Shown here: positions 1 through 13,018 of the stretch, in pieces
Layout: each line of letters opens with the position of its first letter
How positions within the stretch are numbered: position 1 is the first letter of the stretch
NCBI GenBank assembly: GCA_018873245.2
Contig: JAEMBT020000009.1
Location: 7,079,288-7,143,287, forward strand
Source: Archegozetes longisetosus
Lineage: Eukaryota; Arthropoda; Arachnida; Sarcoptiformes; Trhypochthoniidae
Reading direction: 5' to 3'
DNA: 64,000 nucleotides
Translations under genes and position numbers: made by a program
Notes under the pieces: model-generated
What the model was told of the DNA's origin: nothing
The model's database searches: none
The model's input: the letters and a program-made list of their open reading frames with translations, nothing else

Positions 1-456
1 ATAATTTTAAAATATTTATTTTAGGATTTGTTTATCGCTCCTTATCTCTGGATATATTCAAACCAATAATTCGTTTAAATTTTACATTTTTCTTGTTGAA
101 CACAATTCTAATGAATTTTAGACTGTTTACTGTTAGAGATAATGTCGAATTAACTCACTTTTATATGGTATTACTAAGACTTTATGTAACTATTTATGTT
201 GAAATAACTTTTTGACTATTCTGTTTTTTAGTGTAAATGCATTTTTGTTGATGCAACCATCATTTATATCGTGGCTTATTTTCTGTACATTCTTATTGAG
301 TGTCCGTTTAACAATCTGATCAAACATTTCTATGGTACATATCAGTCGAATGATAAAAACTTTAATCATATCAGTAGTTCAGAACTTAAAAAATTGAACG
401 ATATATCAAAAGATGATATGCAAATCGAAGTTAAATATTTTATTACTGAAGATTAA
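1..456 (+). CDS. NRF6-like acyltransferase-3 gene A, last two exons (5' part outside window)
   Basis: This is the C-terminal end of a nose-resistant-to-fluoxetine (NRF6) type membrane protein. Bases 1-24 are the end of an intron (…TTTTAG). Exon 25-185 begins FVYRSLSL, the segment that follows the GG of the family's GG-x-V-x-RFLS pattern, and exon 232-456 contains the last membrane segment with the ECPFNNL (E-x-P-F) signature, then a hydrophilic tail ending FITED. The 46-bp intron 186-231 runs from GTAACT to TTTTAG in phase 0. The frame and both splice junctions match genes B and C further right. The final exon is almost identical to theirs, while exon 25-185 is more divergent. The acyltransferase core lies left of the window, so whether the gene is intact cannot be judged. 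Confidence 0.85.
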
Positions 457-2142
457 TTTCTCAAAAAAGCAAATTTTTATCAATGGATATTCTCGTAAGT
501 AAAGCAGTACCGTGTCTACAATTTAAAGCCGAACCCAGTCAAACATCAATACATTAAGACATTCCTAAATATTAAAATATTGATTAGTTCAAATAAGGTG
601 TTAAGTAAATTATTTCATGATTGAAAAAGTAATGACTTTGGATTTAATACTAGATTTTACTTTATTTTAGAATTGAGTGCGAAAGTGATTGGGTCTTGTC
701 AACAAAAATGCCTCAATTTCTTAAATCAACAGGATTTATATCTAGAAGAGACCGTTAAGCGCCCCCTCGACCCTGTAATTAAAACTATTGAATGAATTTT
801 GGCTAATTATGGAGTTACCAGATTGTTGTTTTATGTCGTTTACGTAAATTAGTAAAGAGTATCCAAAATAAATGTGGGATTTGATTGAAATAAGTTAAAA
901 CCAGGCTTAGAGTGTTTTCCATTGATTTTATTATAAAAACATTTTGAAAACTTACATTCGATTTAAAGAAAGTTATAAGTAATGACGAAAGTTAAGCTAA
1001 AAGAACACAACTATTATATGTGATTAAATATTACAAGCGATATGTGAGGTACAGATACTTGAAAGACAAATATTTAAGAATTAACAACTTTTCAATCAGA
1101 ATAACGTACCTACTAAAACATTCACAAATTAAATATTATTATAGTATAATAGTATACCACTATAGTTGAGTGTTATGCTAAGATTAACTTATGTTCTTTA
1201 CCTTAGGTAAGTTTATGTATAGATAATCGAGATTAGGTTTTGTGAATAGTAATACACGAAAGAAGATTAATTATTGCTAAATGAGTAATGATATATAAAC
1301 TTTTCACAACTTCTGCAATTAGATTGCAAATATTTGCCAAATAGTAATCAGAGAACAATTCAATCTAAAATATCATAAATGTTTTCTAATATTATAGAAA
1401 CAAATGTGTTAATTGAAGTTAAATTATAATGATTGTTTGACAATTTTTGAATTCTGACCCAATTCTTCGGCTACCGCATATAGTTAGATTCTTTCTAAAT
1501 ATATGTGATTCAAATCGACTTAAAAATCTAAATAACTTATTTCTATTTTTGTTATAATTTAATTCAAATATATTTATGTGCTTTAAAGAATGAGTGAATA
1601 AATCCATTGGTAGAAAAATGAATGCAAAAAAATGCAATTCAATTATAGGATAAAGTTTGTATTTATATTCACTGATCAGTTAAAATTCTATAATCTATGA
1701 AGAACTCATAACTTGCTTGGATAGCAGATCTGTCAATCTATTTAGCTTTTATTAAGTGAAATACAAAATTCTAATGGTAAAGAGTGAACGCGCTCAAAAT
1801 TATTAAGTCCGCTTACATTCTATGGAAAATTGTGTATAAAACTCAAGTTTAATGATAAACTTATAAGTTCTAAACGATTATATTAGAATAAGTGCTGTGT
1901 GGAAATTTTCCAAGATTAAGACGTAATGATTAGAGTGTTCAGTCAAATTATTTCACACATAGAATTATGATAAAACATAAAATGCTTCTTATCGTTATTT
2001 CAATTTAATATAATTTAAGAGTAAATGTAAAATCACTTAAAAGAAACTAATATGAATGAAAACTAAATAGAATTAATTGCTTACAAAAGATAGGTTCCTA
2101 ACACTATATGTAATCATTCAAATTTAATCCAGTTTTAATTAA
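457..2142. other. Intergenic, nothing recognised beyond the first ~150 bp
   Basis: About the first 100-150 bases after the gene A stop resemble the 3' flanks of genes B and C and so belong to the segmental duplication. The rest is AT-rich sequence with no convincing open frame or repeat. Confidence 0.5.
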
Positions 2143-2547
2143 CCCTTAAACAGTAAAACTATTTTGATTAACGATTTTAGTAAAATAGGGTCTTTTGGAC
2201 CCATCGATTGATTTTGAAGAGTATGTTATCGTAAAGGTTAGGGTATATAACAGTTAGAGTGTTTTGTATTTTATTAGTGTCTTCATCGTTAATGTAATCA
2301 GTTTAAGGTTTGAGTGAAAACTAATTTCTTATATAAATTAATGGCCTAAACTCAAATAGAACTAACTTTAAAAACGATTCAATTAAAATATAAAATTTGA
2401 AAATAATTAATTTATTACTTAATAGGATCTAAATAAACTCATTTGAAAATACTATCAGTTTTATTAATGTTGGAAATTGCATTAAATAATTAGAACAGTT
2501 TTTATAGACCTTTGGATCATTTTGACCCATGAAATACTGTTCTAGGG
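2143..2547. mobile_element. piggyBac-like MITE
   Basis: A 405-bp non-coding element flanked by TTAA on both sides (2139-2142 and 2548-2551). The ends are inverted: left CCCTTAAACAGTA, right (reverse complement) CCCTAGAACAGTA. Short subterminal palindromes around GGGTCTTTTGGACCC lie just inside the left end and a related motif lies near the right end. TTAA target sites and CCC termini are the hallmark of piggyBac. No transposase is present. Confidence 0.75.
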
Positions 2548-2614
2548 TTAAAGAAAACAAATCTCTCTTAGCGTCTTTTGTTTAATACGAATAAAGTATT
2601 TCTGTTCTTTGTAT

Positions 2615-4012
2615 TCAAGGATTAACTCTGTTATTACGAATATTGAAATAAGTTCTCTGCACATACGATATTATACGAGAATTTGCCAAAACTTCTCTTA
2701 TCACATTACGAACAGTATTAGAATAGGAATGAGTGAATATTTCGATCAGTAATACCAGAAACGCAATTGAGTTCCCAATAAATAGTACAATGAATGCCCC
2801 TCTCAACTGTTTTATAGTCAAAGGTCCGAATTCATAGGCAGTCACATCGACTTTCATGTTAATATCAGGTCCATATCCCTTAGGTTTGAGTGATTTTCTT
2901 AGTTCGTGTTCATATATTCCACTCTCAGTTAATCGAACGATTCTGTTAAAAAAATTAGAATTGAATCATTCACTAGATTCTTAATAGATCAATTCACGCA
3001 GCTTACACATAGTTCAGTTTTAAATTTAGTGTTTTATCTAGATACGGATTTAATGGCATAAAGTAAGGCTTAGTTCCAAAACCTGATTCCGAGATGTGAT
3101 AATCAAATTCTTCAGAAAGATCAGAGATTATTTTCCATCCAAGAGTTGCTTTTAGATAATGAATGAGCAAACTGTCGAGTGAAATGACAGCATTGCTATC
3201 TCGACTTCTCTTTATCAAGTCTTCAATCAATTGATCATCATGTATAGTTTCTAACGCATCATACAATTCAGATCTTTTTTTGAAATCCAAAGCCATATCT
3301 GATGGATCATTTTCCATGAAGTCCTCCATTTCGAGATAATTAAAAGCTATTATTCTTGACTGTTTCCAATGGGGTTTATTGTATAAATCATTCCATGAGT
3401 CGATTCTATCGATCGGATCATTACGTGCTAACAAATCAAACAGTCTACCCGAAAAGCAAGACAATAATACAATGCTTGTAAGAAGCCAAATCCCAAACAG
3501 TATTCTGGTGAAACTTTCAGTTATTCTACGAGCTATTACGTCAGAAAGTATAACGGATACCAAATCCCAAATATATTCTACAATACTGTTGATCGAACGT
3601 CTTTTCGAGCACAAGATTAGCGCAATCGAAAGAATAGATATAAAGATTGAGTAATAAATTTCGACATCGAATGAATTGAACAGAGTGAATAGAGACCATT
3701 CGCCTGAAAAGAGTTCGAAATATAAGAAGCATTAAATATTCAGGTATCAATTATTCAGAAATTTGATTTTTCAATGAATTACGTTTGGATATGATTAACT
3801 AACCTTTTTTAGTAATGCTGAAAATTGCTGATCTCTCAATAGATCCGATATATCGTGATAGAGTTAGACCATAAGTTATTCGACCTATTTCTCCACTCTT
3901 TGTTGGGCAGTAAGGAAATACCATAAAATGTATGCCTCCTTTGTTAGGATCAATTTCAGTATTTCCACCAATTAATTCAGGAAAACTCTTGGGCATAGGT
4001 AAAAATTGTACA
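2615..4012 (-). CDS. Ionotropic receptor (IR), divergent; N-terminus not found
   Basis: A ligand-gated ion channel of the glutamate-receptor/IR family, expected in chemosensory cell membranes. Three exons join in frame on the minus strand: 4012-3804, 3703-3007 and 2942-2615, with GTTAGT…CAG and GTAAGC…CAG introns. The product shows the end of ligand lobe S1 (GLTLSRYIGSIERSAIF), M1 (IYYSIFISILSIALILC), a pore region (SIVEYIWDLVSVILSD), M3 (ILFGIWLLTSIVLL followed by SCFSGRLFDLL in place of the usual SYTANL motif), lobe S2 with LNYVIVRLTESGIYEHELR, and M4 (LRGAFIVLFIGNSIAFLVLL). Only about 70 residues of S1 are visible, far less than usual. A signal-peptide-like ORF starts at 4132 (MKSKFKLALFF), but no donor in the right phase links it to 4012. 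The gene could be N-terminally truncated or have distant 5' exons. Confidence 0.8.
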
Positions 4013-4530
4013 CTGAAAGCAAATTGAAAACATTTTGTTAGAATTTCACTCAACAATTATTTAGTGACGTTTCGAACAAGAAGAAACAACAGCTACTATA
4101 AAAAATAGTGCTAGTTTAAATTTGGATTTCATGATTACAATTTGATGTAATTAATACTAATTACAATTCATTTCTCCGCCGGTTGAAGTTAATTAAGGTG
4201 TGAAATTATACTTGACATTCAGTACATAATAGATGATGTAAATTTAGTTGGGTGTATTATCGCTGGTTAAGCTTCCTTTCTTTTCATTTTTAATTTTGAT
4301 GTTAAAATAAACAAATTAGAGAATTTTACTTAATATTTGTTTTTATGGACGGAAATCTTTTCAATTTTATATTAAGATTGCGTGAAATTTTGAGATAATT
4401 TTGATGCAATAACTTCTTTTGCCCAACTACATTCAACAGGTTTATTCATCTAATCTAACCTTAGATCAAATTAGTTTATTAAACATAACTAAATTGATCT
4501 AATCAAAACCTCGTTAAAATTGCTATTTAA

Positions 4531-6631
4531 GGTTCATGGGCCCTAATTGGGCCACTGATCACAATAATCAAGTGATGATTCATTCGATTATACTCGATGA
4601 GATAATTCGATTGCAGTTAAAATTTTTTAGATACGCCCACTTTTCAATTCTTCTAAACTTGACCATTTCTAAATGAGCGGAGATTCATAAAAATCAAGGT
4701 TGGAGTCAAGCCGATAGTTGAAGAGATAAATCGATTGATACAAGAATCATCGCCCTAGCTCCACTGATTCAAAAGATAAATTTTCATTTAATCGTTTAAT
4801 TTTAATATGGAATGGGTTGAGCTTAATAAAAGCCACTTAATAGGTCGACTCTATAAAACTCAACGAGATAAATCGGTTCATCTAACAGAGCTAAGCTCAC
4901 GAGTTCAAAAGATATACCCATTTGAAATATTTTGAATCAAAGCCAGCTTTGATAAACTCTAAATTGCAAAATCTAATAAACTCGATAGACTCTTAATTCC
5001 AAAACTCTTTTCCAAAACTATTTCAAAACTCTGAATAATCTAATATACTACTCTGAATCTGAATCACTTTCCGAATCTCCCAAATTTTCAGAATCATTAA
5101 ATTGCTCTCCAGAATCTGCAAGTTCGAGAGATTGCGAGAGTGACTTCATCGCAAGAAATTCGTGTGGGCCATTCAAGAATAAAGTGGCGTGATCTAAAAT
5201 ATTTTTAAGAGCCAAACCTTTATGTTTGTCTTTCAAAAAGATTCTATAATAGATGGCTCTGTCTACTTGTTCAAACAAAAAATTGAGACTGTGGCGACAG
5301 TATAAAAGATTTAATGCGTCACCAAAGCCTCTCAACTATGTTATTATGGACAATGTAGACGTGGCCTCTATAAATGATATGCCTTACATATTGCTTGCTA
5401 TGATTGACCTTTAGATGTATCCAATCTATTCCACGGCCTGTAATGCCATCACACATTGCAGCAGAATCAGTTTAAAAGGTTGACTCTGCTGTGATCCGTG
5501 AAGCCATGAGAGGCCAGAGAGTATTTTTGGTACGGGATGGAATGACCATAGAATAACACTCCGGTCTCGGTATATGGCATCAAACATCCACCAATCTTCA
5601 AGCACGTATAATCGCCCGCGATTGTACTTCCGCTTGACGATGTGAGACTCGTTACACTCAACAGTACAACCTGAACCTCTGATTGTCCAAGTTGTACTCT
5701 TGAGGTGGTCACTTGAAATACATCGAACCAGCCGATAAAACTTTTGTGTAGTTTTACGGGAAGAATCTGTCATTTTAGCAGCGAGACAGACCAATGCCGC
5801 ACAGAAGACTGAAGCAGAGCTTGAGAGATCGGAGAATAGGGTTTGGCTCTTCCTCAATCTTGCGTAAAGTCGAGAACCACATATTATCTGCTGGATTAAC
5901 GGGACCGTTACAAAGACGGCCGTCTTTGCATCGGTATCGATAACACAGTATCCTATACTGTTAATCAACTCTTCGCAAGTATCGGGCACAATTTGGACAA
6001 TTGTAAAGCTTAGCATCATCAGGTGACACAAACAATCTCATGGTTCTGAGCTTTATCAAGACCATACTGTCGGTCCAGCCAGTTTTTCAAAATTAAATAA
6101 AGTTAACTTACTAAGATTTAAGGTTAAACTCGCATCAGTAAATAAACTCTGAGACAAACTGTTACTGATTAGTCTCTGAATTTCTATTTACAATTATAAA
6201 ATTATTTTAACTAGAATTATGAATAGATTCTTAATGTGGGTTAGTGCGCTCTGAAAATAGCTTCATTTCTCTTGCCAACATCAAGACGTCGGATAGCTAA
6301 AGTTATAGACGGAATCGAAAAATCACAACTTCGCTTACGAGGGTTGAAATGGTCAAGTTTAAAAGAATTGAAAAGCGAACGTTGTTTGAAAACTCTTTCA
6401 TGAATAGATTATGCTTGATAAGTACTATTCATTTGATTCCATCAATAATTTTGCGAAGCTCCTCCCACTAAGAAATCGGTAAAATTGGTAAAACATAAAA
6501 ATGGGCGTATCTCTTGAAAGAGTGGGTGTATCTAAAAAAATTTAACGGCAATCGAATTATCTCATCGAGTACTATCGATTGAATCATCACTTGATTTTTG
6601 TGATCAGTGGCAAAATTAGGGCCTATGAACC
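4531..6631 (-). mobile_element. Merlin-like DNA transposon with long terminal inverted repeats
   Basis: The two ends are inverted copies of each other over at least 110 bp. Left from 4531 reads GGTTCATGGGCCCTAATT; right, read inward from 6631, is GGTTCATAGGCCCTAATT. Further patchy inverted similarity extends inward, for example the TCAATTCTTCTAAACTTGAC block near 4655 and its complement near 6350. The flanks CTATTTAA and TTATTTGA could be an eroded 8-bp target duplication, as expected for Merlin. The interior holds a minus-strand transposase relic. Confidence 0.72.
5044..6045 (-). pseudogene. Merlin/IS1016-type (DDE_Tnp_IS1595-like) transposase, broken
   Basis: The minus strand encodes blocks of an IS1595/ISXO2-like DDE transposase. 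The core reads TVECNESHIVKRKYNRGR, matching the family's E-x-DES-x-F-x-KRKY-x-RGR block around the first catalytic residues, although the usual Asp of DES is Asn here. It is followed by WWMFDAIYRDRS (usually W-V-F-G-G-I-E). In another frame, HLKVNHSKQYV…HNNIVERLW corresponds to the VNHS…H-T-N-x-IE-x-W block that carries the last catalytic Glu. At least one frame change and an in-frame stop after ERLW separate these blocks, so the copy is dead. An acidic Ser/Asp/Glu tail (DSESDSDSE) ends near 5048. Confidence 0.72.
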
Positions 6632-6831
6632 TTATTTGATCCTATTGATTCTTGCAATAACTTTGTTATACTTATTATTGTTAAGCTCTTTTTGGTAAAG
6701 CATTATATCATTACAAATTTATATGGTCTTGAAATTTTATTTTGAGACACCTATGCAATCCCATAGTTTATATGGACAGCGAAAAAAATATGCTGGATAA
6801 TAGATATTTAATTCTATTTAACCAATGAAAT

Positions 6832-6926
6832 AATATTTTTGTGGCATCAGACAAAAAATAGCACATGCAAAAATCATTATATGTAATATTCTAGTCCATT
6901 ATTTCGTCTGATGCCATAAAAATACT
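6832..6926. mobile_element. Short hairpin MITE
   Basis: About 95 bp with inverted ends: left ATATTTTTGTGGCATCAGAC, right (reverse complement) GTATTTTTATGGCATCAGAC. The element is almost entirely two arms with a short loop. No clear target duplication was seen. Confidence 0.5.
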
Positions 6927-6942
6927 GCATTATCAATCAGAA

Positions 6943-7289
6943 TTAAATTTTATTATTTAGCATATTTTTTGCTATTAATGTTATGTAGAAGATTGCGTAC
7001 AGAGTCTCAAGATTATATCCCAGGATTGTACGAATCGACAAAACAATACTTACTTTGCTTTGATATACTTCACAAAATGCATAAGCAATACTATGAATGG
7101 TCCACAATATTGATAGTAAAGTATCGAAGTATTGCCTGATTTTACCAATTTTTCTGCATATGTGACAATGGGTGGCCATATAAATGACTGAACTCTTATT
7201 GTGTCATTAGTTGAATTATTTTGCCAAAACACGGTGTCATTGATTGAATTCAAATTAATACATTGGTTATTATAATATTGAAAATTCAT
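6943..7289 (-). other. Uncharacterised coding-like stretch
   Basis: An open frame from the ATG at 7289 encodes about 79 residues with several N-glycosylation sites (NST, NDT, NTS) followed by a hydrophobic segment (ILYYQYCGPFIVLLMHFV). It ends exactly at a good splice donor (AA|GTAAGTATTG, near 7055). A second frame overlaps it at 6943-7179. This could be the first exon of a membrane protein, but no following exon was identified and the family is not recognised. Confidence 0.25.
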
Positions 7290-8781
7290 CTCTCAATCGA
7301 TTCGCTATTTGTAAAGAAATTAAATAAAATTAATATGATTAAGATTAAAAATTAAATCATTTCTCATTAAAATTCTATTAAATATATTTCTTTAAGCAGT
7401 TAGGTCTTGCTTCTTAGTGTAATTATTTGACTAATGTTCATGAGTTCTGTCCAAATCAGTTATATTTTACTGAAAACTAATTACTAATTAAGACTTAATT
7501 AAGTTTGAGATATGCGTATTAAAGAAATAACATGAGTTTCAGAATTTGTTCTTATTTCAAAACCATCTCAAATTACTAAATAATCTCTTAAATCTATAAT
7601 ATTCTGTTACAAATATTTAAAATTTATCAAATTATGAAACTCTTTGATTAAATTATGATTATGTTTGCAACTCTTTGTACATTAGTGATTGTGTTAGTTG
7701 CAAAATTATGTCATAGCTGATAATAGAAATGGATTTTTGAGTCATAGTTGAAAGTGTTTCAATAAAAAATAACAAACATTATTATGAGTTGATTTTCAGA
7801 GAAAGAGCTCATGATTTGAATGATGAGAACTCGCTAGACGGGTTTTTATGTCGATTTTGCTTCTGATAGCACTGACATCTAGTAGTGTGAGAGGGTGGTA
7901 TATTATAATTGTTTTATCTTTATTTTATTCGTTTATTTATTTTATTTGTATTATTTATCCTTTTTTGTTTTTAATTTTTTAAACTCTATACCTATGTGTG
8001 ATTCTTAGTATTACTATATTTCTATAAAATAAACAACTGTAATATAAAAAATATTGAAATAATTGTGATTTTACACACTGTCCTATAACACATTTTGTTC
8101 TATATCTCGCTTAGGCGTTTGCCTATTTGACTAGTGTCAAATATTTTAGGCGTGAGTAGTACAAGGGTAGAGGTATCTAAAAATATAGGTGGCGCTTGGG
8201 CTCATTGTAGGGCGGGTTTGGGCTTTCTTCTTTATATCATATCATTGTCTAAAAACACTAAGAAAATCATTTGTAAATTTATTTTAAATATTCATTCTTT
8301 TATAAAATCTTGAAAATGTAATTTTTTAAATAAATGATTTTCGTCATAAATATTCAAATAAGATTAAATCTTTTGTTAAAACTAACTTTTAACTAATATT
8401 TTATCTATTTTTCTGGAAGAAGGTAAAGTATGAGGCTTTGGAATATTATTTTGTCCTTAGGTTTTTGAATGTTCTAGTCACTTGGTATACTTGGAGGTTA
8501 AAGCTCTTCTATACTTTGCTAAACTTCTGTGAAAATTGGAGATCTGAAGTAGAGGACTACAGGATCACAGCAACCTCCTTTAAGAAATACTAAGATAGCT
8601 ATAATTGACAAATAGAGAATGAATTACATGTAATTTCTCAAATCCATATTATTTCGACATCATTCGAAGTATATTACTTTCTTATTAGGTCTACGATTGG
8701 GCTTAACAATGAAAATCTCTGAAATAGTTATATTCTGCTTTTCAGTATAAGCTATCGCTATCGTAATAAAGCGTGAGCCCT
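7290..8781. other. Intergenic, nothing recognised
   Basis: AT-rich sequence. A slightly GC-richer patch near 8090-8230 contains short imperfect inverted words (TAGGCG) but no frame or clean repeat boundary. Confidence 0.4.
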
Positions 8782-9196
8782 AGGGTGACCAAGTCAAAAA
8801 CTGTTAAATGCGGGACAAAAAGTTTTGGCCCCCTTATAAAATTTTTAAAAAAAGTTTTAATCTGATTCAAGTTACAAATCACAGTTTGAAATAACAATTA
8901 TTTGAAATATAAACTAAAGATTTGATTGAGAACTGCACTTTATAAGAGTCACATACGATGTGAATGAAAACAAGGTATCGAATAAACGGATTAAAACACT
9001 TTTTATGTAGAGACTTCCACATATTTTTAGATAAGAAACGTGTTGGCAACACAATTGCATTATTTGCATTAAATAAAAACATACAGTGGAAATTTGTTTA
9101 GATAAGTCTTAAAATGTATGATGTTTTCCGTCCCGCAAAAGGTGCATACTGTATGCGGGACACAACTCTTAAATGCGGGACACTTGGTAACCCTAG
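8782..9196. mobile_element. hAT-like MITE (AGGGTGACC family)
   Basis: The ends are inverted: left AGGGTGACCAAGT, right (reverse complement) AGGGTTACCAAGT. Both arms then carry the subterminal word TTAAATGCGGGACA. The flanks TGAGCCCT and CGAGCCCT are a 7/8 match, consistent with the 8-bp target duplication of hAT elements. Three related elements with the same terminal word lie at 27173, 30558 and 36414. Confidence 0.65.
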
Positions 9197-11303
9197 CGAG
9201 CCCTAAAACGCCTGATCACATGACTCTCCTTGCAATACTTTATTCGAACTTCTAACTCATATATTTACACTAATGTAAAACAGTTGATTGGATACATAAA
9301 AGATAGGTTTGTAAAAAGAAAATTTTCAATATTGTAAAAAATTAAATTTTAAGTGGTTCTTAATATTATAAATGCCGGACAATTATTCAAAAATTTGAAA
9401 ATTAATACGATTATGAATTTCTTTTGTATGACAACATTTTAAGTTGCTTTATATTGATTAGGGATATTTTTGCAGTAAAATTGTGGTGTTGACTTTTATA
9501 CGCGGCATCTCTATTAGTCAATACAATCACATTAGTCAGTACATTGTTTGTGATATTAAATATTATCGCTTATTTTTAGGTCATTTAAATACTTTCGTGG
9601 TCTAACTATTCCTCTCAATGAAAATAAATTTCTTTGCGTTTATTATCAATATGAAATCTATTTTATAGTCAATAAATCAAACTATCTTCTATAACTAGAA
9701 ATTTCACAAAAACTTAAGTATATTAGCTGAAAATAAGGTATCATTATATCCATATTTTAAAATTGATATACCCAAAAAACATTAACAAAGCGACTATAAT
9801 CTTTATCAATTTGCTAAATAAATACTTTGATTTGATAAGAAGTTAAAGGATTCTGTTAGTAAAGTTAAAAATTTAAATATCTCGTCTATTCTGCAATGAT
9901 TTGCGAGTTGTAAATAATCGAAGTTATTACTTCATATCATTGAATGCCTATAAAATTAATATTTTGTTTTACTATTCGAGATCATATTTATTTAGTAATT
10001 TTATTGATTATAATACAATATAACTAATTAGTAAATGACTATTTATATTAATATAAAAATCAAAGATGAATACTCAGTACCTGTCGATACATAAGTTTGA
10101 GATTTAATATCGATTTTACGTAAGGAGAGAACATCTCAAAGATTATGCAGCAAAACTACTTGTTAAATAGGATACTTGAGAGAAATTTTTTGTGTATATT
10201 TCTCGAGAAAATTCTCTATGGAAATTAATTGAATTTATATTTATGAGTATTGAATTCATGGGGTCGATTATTTTTTTAGCGAAATTTCAATCGATAAGGT
10301 CTGAAAACATAATTAATTATTTATGAACTAAAACTCATTTTCAGGGCCCAGCACAAGTTAGTATCTACTCGAAAGCTTTATATAACATCATAGAATAGCA
10401 AATATTATAAGTCAAATGTCATAAATCAATAAATCTATAGTATTTAAATTTGTATTTATTGTCGCCAGATCAAGTCTAACTCAATTCTTGAAAAAAAATT
10501 AACTGGAACAGACAAAAATTTAAATAGGCAATTTATCTGATTCGTAAAGTATTTACTACAGGTGATTTGCTAGCGAAAACATTCAAGTGAGTATGACGCA
10601 CTCAAGTTTAAAAATTAATTTAAAATCATTTTCACTGAAGTAAATTAGAAGTTAGAAGACATTCTAAATATTATTTAAATTAAGTGGTATAAGATAAATT
10701 ATTCAATATTTTAAGTATCATAGAATGTGTGAAAAATCAAATTTATTGACAAAGAACTAATGCTAAGTGTTTGAAGTTAGCACAATTTTATGATGCTTGC
10801 GCGCAAAATTTGAAACATAACATATTGACTATAAGAATAACTACTCTAACCTTTATTCTTACCATTGAATCGTACGATGAACCCTTTGTAGAATATTATA
10901 TAAGGATAAACCAGTTTTTTTAAACGAAAATCTTGAAGACCCTATAGCTTGCCAAACATATAAGAATATAAAACACTTGTTTGTATACATGACATAAAAT
11001 AAGTTCGAAAAGAGAATAAAATTTTGAATATTGTAAAAACTAATTTTTTAGTGCTTCTTACTATAAAGGACGAATATTTATTCAAAAATTTGAAAATGCA
11101 TTACTATTAGTAATTTCTTTAGTGTGACAACATTTTAGGTTGGTATTTTATTGATTAGAGAAATTTTTTGCAGTAAAATCGTGAAGTGGACATTTTCATG
11201 CACAATCTCTATTAGCTAATGCAATCACATTAATCCATATGTTATTTGCAATACCACAGGTCATCGCTTATATTTAGGTTATTTAAGAATCTTACGTGGT
11301 TAA

Positions 11304-11772
11304 CCCTTCGTCGCAACTGTGGGGTAAAATGTTCCCGAGTCGACTTTAAAAATTTCTCTAAAATCAACGAAATGTTATTTCTCGAGAATTTAGGTGTTCG
11401 TCAGTCATATATCTGGCTTTGAATGACAAAAAATCTAACTAATTTAGACTTATAACTTTATTTTAAATTTTTTTCTGGCAATATGTTTGGTTGAGAACAG
11501 AAATTTACCCTAACATTGCAGTGCTTTGTTTTTACTATATGTGTCGCTGTGCTGTAATGTCGCTACTAGCAATTTGAACCACTGATGACGCTGTAGTAGA
11601 TAATAACTAAAAATTAATTATTTAGTAAATTTAATCTTCGAAAACAAGGGCTAACCTTGATTCTTACAGCATTCAGACTAACCTAGAACAGATATAAAGG
11701 GTGGAAGACGTGGGGTAACATCTTACCCCACAGTTAATTTTACGTTTTCGGAAGTTAAGTTGTGATGAAGGA
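11304..11772. mobile_element. piggyBac-like MITE in duplication unit 2
   Basis: Flanked by TTAA at 11300-11303 and 11773-11776. Inverted ends: left CCCTTCGTCGCAACT, right (reverse complement) TCCTTCATCACAACT. Both arms contain GTGGGGTAA. The paralogous unit 1 reads CGTGGTCTAACTATT near 9597 and lacks the insert, so the empty site is visible inside this window. Confidence 0.78.
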
Positions 11773-12431
11773 TTAACTATTATCCATCAAAAAAACTTAG
11801 CATTTATTCTTATCAATATGAAAAATATTTTCTAGTCAAAAAATCAAGCTATTTTCTATAACTAGAAATTGCAAAAAATACTTAATAAGTCTATAAATTG
11901 GGAACAATGTATCTTTTAATCCATCATTTTAAATTGGTATACTTTAAAAATTAAATGAAAAATCAACAAAAATGACTAAAATCTTTCTTCAATCACAAAA
12001 TAAATGTTTTGATTTGATAATTAGTTAAGAAATTATATTAGCAAAGTTTAAAAGTTAAACATCTTAGCTGTTTTACAACGATTTGTGAGTCGTAAATAGA
12101 GCTATTGCTTCACACCGTTGTATGCCTATAATATTGATGTTTTATTTTAATATTTGAAATCATATTAACATATTTTCATTGATTATTATACAATAAAACT
12201 AATGAGTAAAACGAATATATACTATATATTAATATAATAATTAAAGATGAATACTCAATACCTGTCGATACATGAATTTTAGATACAACATTGATTTTAT
12301 GAAAGAAAGGAACATCTCAATGATCATACAGCAAAACTATTTGTGAAACAGAAATTTTGAGAAAGTTCTCCATGGAAATTAATGGAATTTATATTTATGA
12401 GTTTTGAGTTTAAAGTATCGATTAACAATTT

Positions 12432-12872
12432 TGGTTAAAATACGCTATCCCGGCACACAATACAAACGTAAACACTTGCCATAAATAACGTCCTAAACAC
12501 AAACACAATATGAGCGCCAATATTGAATCCACTATATTTTAAATTTATCTATTTATTCATTTTAAGTTATTTTTTAACCTATTATTTAAGTTATTTATTT
12601 TTAATTTAGTAATAAAATACAAGTATAAAATATTGTTACACATATCTTTTAGAGAAACGATATTATCATCAATTATCGCAATATTATTTTAATATCACAA
12701 AATATCACGAATTTCAATATAAAAATCACAAAGCAATATCACTCATCATCACTCACAATGATAATATAATAATAAATTCAATTTTGGCGCTCATATTGTG
12801 CTTGTGTTTAGTACATTATTTAAGGCAAGTGTATACGTCTGTGTTGTGTGCCGAAATAGTGTACTTGAACCA
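12432..12872. mobile_element. MITE with ~110-bp inverted repeats
   Basis: Long inverted arms: left from TGGTTAAAATACGCTATCCC through CGGCACACAATACAAACG to ATGAGCGCCAA; right arm is its complement ending at 12872 (TGGTTCAAGTACACTATTTC when reversed). The centre is AT-rich and rich in AATATCAC words. Unit 1 of the surrounding duplication lacks it. The target duplication is not clear. Confidence 0.68.
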
Positions 12873-13018
12873 TATTTTTTTAGCATAATTTCAATTTATA
12901 GTCTGAAAACACGATTAATTATTTATAAACTAAGTCATTTTCAGCACCTCGTACAAGTCAGTATCTATTCAAATGCTTTATATAACAGCATAGAATAGCG
13001 AAGAATATGAGTCAAATG

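Noticed and set aside
3379-3654. Plus-strand 91-codon frame opposite the IR gene
   Set aside because: It is the antisense shadow of the IR M1-M3 exon, which has clear family motifs and splice sites.
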